64,000 bases of DNA from Actinacidiphila oryziradicis (GTDB lineage: Bacteria > Actinomycetota > Actinomycetes > Streptomycetales > Streptomycetaceae): NCBI RefSeq assembly GCF_005047355.1, contig NZ_SUMC01000008.1, positions 207,612 to 271,611 of the forward strand, given 5' to 3'. Shown in pieces: positions 60,713-64,000 of this stretch. Position 1 is the stretch's first letter. The number at the start of each line of letters is the position of its first letter. Position numbers and translations under genes: made by a program. A model generated the notes under the pieces. It made no database searches. It was not told the origin of the DNA and worked only from the letters and a program-made list of their open reading frames with translations.

Positions 60713-60982
60713 ATGGACACTCTCGTTGGATGGCACATCGAAATGGACTTCCGCACTGTCGATTCCCGCACCAAAGCAGCCGCTCTGCTGCGTCTGCCGG
60801 ACGGCACCGAGCTCCGGGCCCACGGGCACTCCACCCGGCATCCGAATGACCCGGCGCAGACGCGGGTGGGGGAGGAGCTGGCGGCGGCCAGGGCGCTTAA
60901 TGACCTGGCGCGGCAACTGCTGGGAAAGGCGTCGCACGAGATCGAGGACGTGACGAAGATTCCCGCCCATCCTGCTATGTGA
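60713..60982 (+). CDS. DUF1876 protein
   Basis: An 89-residue protein of the DUF1876 family ([75 protein letters not shown]). The family is small, cytoplasmic and often linked to universal-stress or dormancy genes; here a CBS protein is the neighbour. ATG 60713 has GGAGGT upstream; earlier in-frame ATGs lie in the adjoining inverted-repeat element. Confidence 0.85.
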   Translation: MDTLVGWHIEMDFRTVDSRTKAAALLRLPDGTELRAHGHSTRHPNDPAQTRVGEELAAARALNDLARQLLGKASHEIEDVTKIPAHPAM

Positions 60983-61116
60983 GATCCACAGGATATATGT
61001 TTCCGGGATATTTCGCCCCACCTCTGGGGGTGTGGTCGACGATGCGATATAGGTTCTAGCGGGGACGCAGAGTCGAACGAGCGTGGGGGGCACATGCTCC
61101 CCTTGGGGCGGGGCGC

Positions 61117-61665
61117 ATGAGTAAGCACCGGCGCGGTGTGCCAGGACCAAGGCCAGAGCTGACGCCAGGAGGCGAAGCGGAGCCTGGCGGACGGAGCGCC
61201 GTGTGGGCGCGGTTCGCCGCGCCTGTGGTGCGGTTGGCGCGTCGGGTCCGCTGGGAGTATCCGCGTCCCGGCCGGACGGGCGTGCGCCGGTTCGTGCCTT
61301 CGTGGCGACAGGTGCTCTCGCTGTTCCTGTTCGCAACGGTGTCGCTGACGTTGGCCGTGGGCATCGCGTACGCGTACACCGGCATACCGAAGGACCTCAA
61401 CGCCTTCGCGACCCAGCAGGACAATGTGTACTACTGGGCGGACGGTACGGAGATGGCCAGGACCGGCCAGGTCAACCGGCAGGACCTGCCGCTGGACAAG
61501 GTGCCGGAGGGGGTGCAGTGGGCGGTGCTGGCGGCCGAGAACGCGACGTTCTACACCGACTCGGGGGTTTCGCTGAAGGGCATCAGCCGTGCGGTGCTGA
61601 GGATGGGCTCGGGCGGCGATACGCCCCCCGGTATCCGGGACGCTCCAGCAGCGGCGGCGGGGTGA
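61117..61665 (+). pseudogene. Truncated class A penicillin-binding protein
   Basis: Only 182 of an expected 700-800 residues are present. A cytoplasmic basic tail, one membrane helix (SLFLFATVSLTLAVGIAYAY) and the first part of the GT51 glycosyltransferase (WAVLAAENATFYTDSGVSLKGISRAVLRM) are intact, including the catalytic Glu. After GGDT, where GGSTITQQ should follow, the frame runs into PPGIRDAPAAAAG and stops. All remaining glycosyltransferase and the whole transpeptidase are lost. The fragment could still be made but cannot polymerise peptidoglycan. Confidence 0.75.
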
Positions 61666-61765
61666 ACCGAACCCCGCCAACACTCCGGCGACCGCGAGCA
61701 GCCCGAGCACGACCCTTCCGCCGGCACCAGAATGCGCTGGACAGATCCCCAGCAGCCCATGGCCT

Positions 61766-62224
61766 TCACCATCCCGGCACTCCCGCCGAGTGCGTACATC
61801 CACCCGCGCACCCCTCCCGCAACTCGAACCACACCCGCTTACCGGTGGGCGTAACCCCGCCCGTCCAGGTCACCCCCCACCTATGCGCCAGCGTCCGCAC
61901 CAGCAGGAGCCCACGCCCGCCCTCCCGCTCCGCGCTCGGCGGACGGACACACGGCCGCCCCTCCGGATCACTGTCCCGCACCCCGACGATCACCCGGTCC
62001 CGCAGCACCGACACCTCCACCGCGAGCACGGCCACCCGGGTGTGCCGGAGCACATTTGTCACCACATCCGAGACGCACACCTGAGCGGCATCCACCATCC
62101 CCGCGCGATCCGCGGTGGCCAGAATCGCCGCGAGCAGCTCCCGCGCCACCTTCGGCGCCGAAGCATCGTTGGGTGCGGTGAGTTGGTAGTCAAGAGCGAA
62201 GTGCTCCTGGATGTTGACGGTCAT
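61766..62224 (-). CDS. GHKL ATPase-domain regulator, module 2
   Basis: A 152-residue RsbW-like ATPase. Motifs: VCVSDVVTNVLRHTRVAVLAVEV (N-box), VGVRDSDPEGRP (G1) and EREGGRGLLLVRTLAHRWGVTW (G2). ATG 62224 has GGGAGGCG upstream. It is divergent from the XRE gene at 62467, repeating the layout of module 1; the 34-bp palindrome lies between them. It is not closely similar to the module 1 ATPase. Confidence 0.85.
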   Translation of the reverse strand: MTVNIQEHFALDYQLTAPNDASAPKVARELLAAILATADRAGMVDAAQVCVSDVVTNVLRHTRVAVLAVEVSVLRDRVIVGVRDSDPEGRPCVRPPSAEREGGRGLLLVRTLAHRWGVTWTGGVTPTGKRVWFELREGCAGGCTHSAGVPGW

Positions 62225-62360
62225 GCGTACGCCTCCCATGCGATACGTCGTGCCCGCACACACGCCACCGTGGCCGGGCCGCCCCCCTGCGCGAGGCAAG
62301 GCAGGCGGCTGCACTGCGGATTTACTGGCGTGCCCGCTGTCACACAGAACAGGACCGTAC

Positions 62361-62394
62361 TCGGGGATGTATCCCCCAAGGGATACATCCCCGA
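62361..62394. promoter_or_regulatory. 34-bp perfect inverted repeat in module 2 promoter
   Basis: TCGGGGATGTATCCC (62361-62375) and GGGATACATCCCCGA (62380-62394) are exact complements, 15 bp each, with a CCAA spacer. It sits 73 bp before the XRE start and about 137 bp from the ATPase start. It shares no core with the module 1 palindromes. Confidence 0.8.
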
Positions 62395-62466
62395 ACTTCT
62401 CACTCGATCGGGTAGACCGACGGGGTGGTCTCGCGGGAAACTCGGATCCACGCGTAGGAAGGTGAC

Positions 62467-63312
62467 ATGTCGCCGAAGGACACCCCGACAGTCCGACAGG
62501 CCCGACTCGGCGCCGAACTGCGGAAGATGCGCGAGCGCGCGGGCGTACTCGCGCGCGAGGCCGCTGCCGCGCTCGGGACCAACCAGGCCAAGATGAGCAT
62601 GATGGAAGCCGGGCGGCGCGGAGTCAGCGAGGAACGCGTCCGCAACCTCGCAAGCCTCTACTCATGTCAGGACGCCACACTGATCGACGCCTTGTGCGCC
62701 ATCGCACGCGAGCACCGAGGTCAGTTCTGGTGGGATGAGTACCGTGACACCGTCCCGCCCGGGGCCCTGGACATGTCCGAACTGGAATACCATGCTGCCT
62801 ACACTCGCAGCGTCGAGATGCTCGTCATCCCCGGAATCTTCCAGACCGAGGACTACACGCGGGCTCTTTTCGGCCCAAGCAATCTGTTCGGCGACTTTGA
62901 AATCCGCGTCGAGCACAGGATGAAGCGACGGCGGATCTTCGAACGAACTGATCCTGCCCCTTATGAGGCAATCATTCACGAGGCGGCACTCCGCATGCGC
63001 TATGGCGGCCGGAAGGTCGCGAAGTCACAGCTGGAATACTTGCTCGCTGTCGCCGATTGGCCCAGCGTCACCTTGAGGGTGATCCCCTTCTCGCTAGAAG
63101 AGATCATCGGATATGCCCAGTCCATGGTCTACGCGGGCGGCCCGGTCGCTCAGCTGGACACCGTTGGGATTGACACGCCCTTCGGCGGCCTATATCTGGA
63201 CGCCGAACTGCAACTCCAGGGATATCGGAAGCTCATCGACACCATCACAGATTCAGCACTGGACGCGAGCAGGTCAAAAAACCTTATTCATAGCATCGCC
63301 CAGGAAATGTGA
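62467..63312 (+). CDS. XRE-family regulator with DUF5753 domain, module 2
   Basis: A 281-residue HTH/DUF5753 regulator. The HTH is at about 13-68 (LGAELRKMRERAGVLAREAAAALGTNQAKMSMMEAGRRGVSEERVRNLA); DUF5753 follows (ELEYHAAYTRSVEMLVIPGIFQTEDYTRALF, YEAIIHEAALRMRYGGRKVAKSQLEYLL). ATG 62467 follows AGGAAGGTG. Codon third positions are less GC-biased than in core genes, suggesting transfer. The DUF397 gene begins just after the stop. Confidence 0.9.
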   Translation: MSPKDTPTVRQARLGAELRKMRERAGVLAREAAAALGTNQAKMSMMEAGRRGVSEERVRNLASLYSCQDATLIDALCAIAREHRGQFWWDEYRDTVPPGALDMSELEYHAAYTRSVEMLVIPGIFQTEDYTRALFGPSNLFGDFEIRVEHRMKRRRIFERTDPAPYEAIIHEAALRMRYGGRKVAKSQLEYLLAVADWPSVTLRVIPFSLEEIIGYAQSMVYAGGPVAQLDTVGIDTPFGGLYLDAELQLQGYRKLIDTITDSALDASRSKNLIHSIAQEM

Positions 63313-63323
63313 GGCCCCCCGAA

Positions 63324-63635
63324 ATGATCGTAGACTCCAATTGGCAGAAGTCCTCCTTTTCGAGCACCGGCAACAACTGCGTGGAACTGGCCCGCAGTGC
63401 GAACGGCATCCTCATCCGCGAGGGTGACAACCCCGGCGTCGCCATAACCACCACCCGAACCAACCTCGCAGTGTTCCTCAGGGGCGTCCAGGCGGGCGAG
63501 TTCGACTGGCAGAATTCGTCGTTCTCCAGGGCGAGGGCAGAGCAGCACATCGAGATCGCGTCCCACGACGCCGCCATCCTCATGCGCGAGGGCGACACTC
63601 CGACACCATCCTCACCACCACCCCGGCCGAGCTGA
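63324..63635 (+). CDS. Tandem DUF397 protein, C-terminus frameshifted
   Basis: Two DUF397 units lie in one frame: unit 1 is NWQKSSFSSTGNNCVELARSANGILIREGDNPGVAITTTRTNLAVFLRGVQAGEFD, and unit 2 is WQNSSFSRARAEQHIEIASHDAAILMREGDTP. The frame then breaks near 63600. The matching continuation (DTILTTTPAELKTLLKGVKTGQFDHLSK) is intact in another frame and ends at 63688. So either a one- or two-base indel or a sequencing error truncated unit 2. ATG 63324 was chosen; GTG 63309 overlaps the XRE stop. Confidence 0.75.
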   Translation: MIVDSNWQKSSFSSTGNNCVELARSANGILIREGDNPGVAITTTRTNLAVFLRGVQAGEFDWQNSSFSRARAEQHIEIASHDAAILMREGDTPTPSSPPPRPS

Positions 63636-63688
63636 AGACCCTCCTCAAGGGCGTCAAGACAGGCCAGTTCGACCACCTCAGCAAGTAG

Positions 63689-64000
63689 CCAGAGTTCATA
63701 GCTGAGCAAGCGAACCGGACGGCAGAGCTCGTGGTGTAGGCAGACAAACCCCCGGCACCCGGCGACCCTCTCCCGGGGACACCGCCCGCGCGCCACGCCC
63801 AGGCAGGCAGGCAGATCGGCAAGCGCGGTCCGTCCCGGTCCCCCGACGACCAGGCCTTGGAGTGGCCCGCCTGTCAGCGCCATTTCCTGGAACGGCGTCG
63901 TAGAGCCCCGCGGCCACCACTGCGGCCGGAGCCGCTTGATGGAGCCGGTCGTGTCGAGCTATCCGTCGCCGGCCTGCAGAAACTGCCGACAACTCGGCGG
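63689..64000. other. No supported gene
   Basis: About 310 bp at the right edge. Frames on both strands give Arg/Pro/Ala-rich strings without a recognisable domain or ribosome site; a GGCAGGCAGGCAG run is at 63804. A gene reaching in from beyond position 64000 cannot be excluded. Confidence 0.4.

Noticed and set aside
59674..61803. A 709-codon minus-strand frame over the basic-peptide, CBS and PBP region
   Set aside because: Mostly out-of-frame over the CBS gene and opposite other genes; only a short hydrophobic stretch near 61700 might be a relic, noted under the PBP finding.
1..64000. CRISPR array search
   Set aside because: Direct repeats seen here have 9-14-bp units in tandem without spacers; no 25-35-bp repeat-spacer pattern and no cas gene.

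Overview
The window is chromosomal DNA of a Streptomyces or very close relative. GC is high throughout (roughly 70 percent or more by eye), GTG starts are common, most operons run through ATGA or GTGA overlaps, and the gene set is typical of the genus: two branched-chain 2-oxoacid dehydrogenase operons, mycothiol-type enzymes, SpoIIE-type PP2C phosphatases with C-terminal ATPase domains, DUF397/DUF5753 regulators, and the Bpa proteasome activator. No rRNA, tRNA or CRISPR array was found. Most of 1-55.5 kb looks like core chromosome; about 55.6-64 kb is a more accessory stretch with duplicated, frameshifted and truncated genes.

Layout. 1-7.3 kb: FMN azoreductase (cut by the window edge) divergent from a HxlR regulator, a MarR regulator, a large PAS-GAF-SpoIIE-ATPase phosphatase, a DUF2252 protein, a J-domain protein and a rhodanese. 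7.3-11.5 kb: an acyl-CoA dehydrogenase, a DUF5819-HTTM membrane pair reminiscent of SdpA-SdpB, and a SpoU RNA methyltransferase. 11.5-16.1 kb: paaN divergent from paaH plus a TetR regulator, then an Lrp-type bkdR. 16.3-20.6 kb: bkdABC copy 1, split between bkdA and bkdB by an internally deleted IS110-type element. 20.6-24 kb: mobA-moeA molybdenum cofactor genes and a quinone reductase. 24.4-28.6 kb: PadR plus an ABC/FtsX exporter. 28.7-34 kb: Bpa, two divergent membrane Ser/Thr kinases and an APH-fold kinase. 34.4-38 kb: bkdABC copy 2. 38.2-50.8 kb: GntR-MFS, MDMPI enzyme, nitrilase, lipoprotein, M18 aminopeptidase, long acyl-CoA dehydrogenase, SseB-like protein, pirin and a second SpoIIE phosphatase. 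50.9-55.5 kb: aspS, a secreted intradiol dioxygenase and metG.

55.6-64 kb: two related regulatory modules, each with an ATPase gene divergent from an XRE/DUF5753 gene and with a DUF397 gene nearby. Each has its own long palindrome in the promoter region. Between them lie an aldehyde dehydrogenase, a tandem pair of genes for an identical 38-residue, strongly basic, acid-free peptide with duplicated promoters and strong terminators, a CBS protein, a 161-bp element with 23-bp terminal inverted repeats, a DUF1876 protein and a truncated penicillin-binding protein.

How the genes work together: acyl-CoA and branched-chain catabolism is the dominant metabolic theme (two BCKDH operons, paaN/paaH, two acyl-CoA dehydrogenases, aldehyde dehydrogenase), with local TetR, Lrp and GntR control. 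A second theme is partner-switching and phosphorylation signalling (two SpoIIE phosphatases, two kinases, two free-standing ATPases). The best candidates for something undescribed are the twin basic-peptide genes, the palindromes of the XRE/DUF397/ATPase modules, and the bridge-RNA-type IS110 remnant inside the bkd operon.
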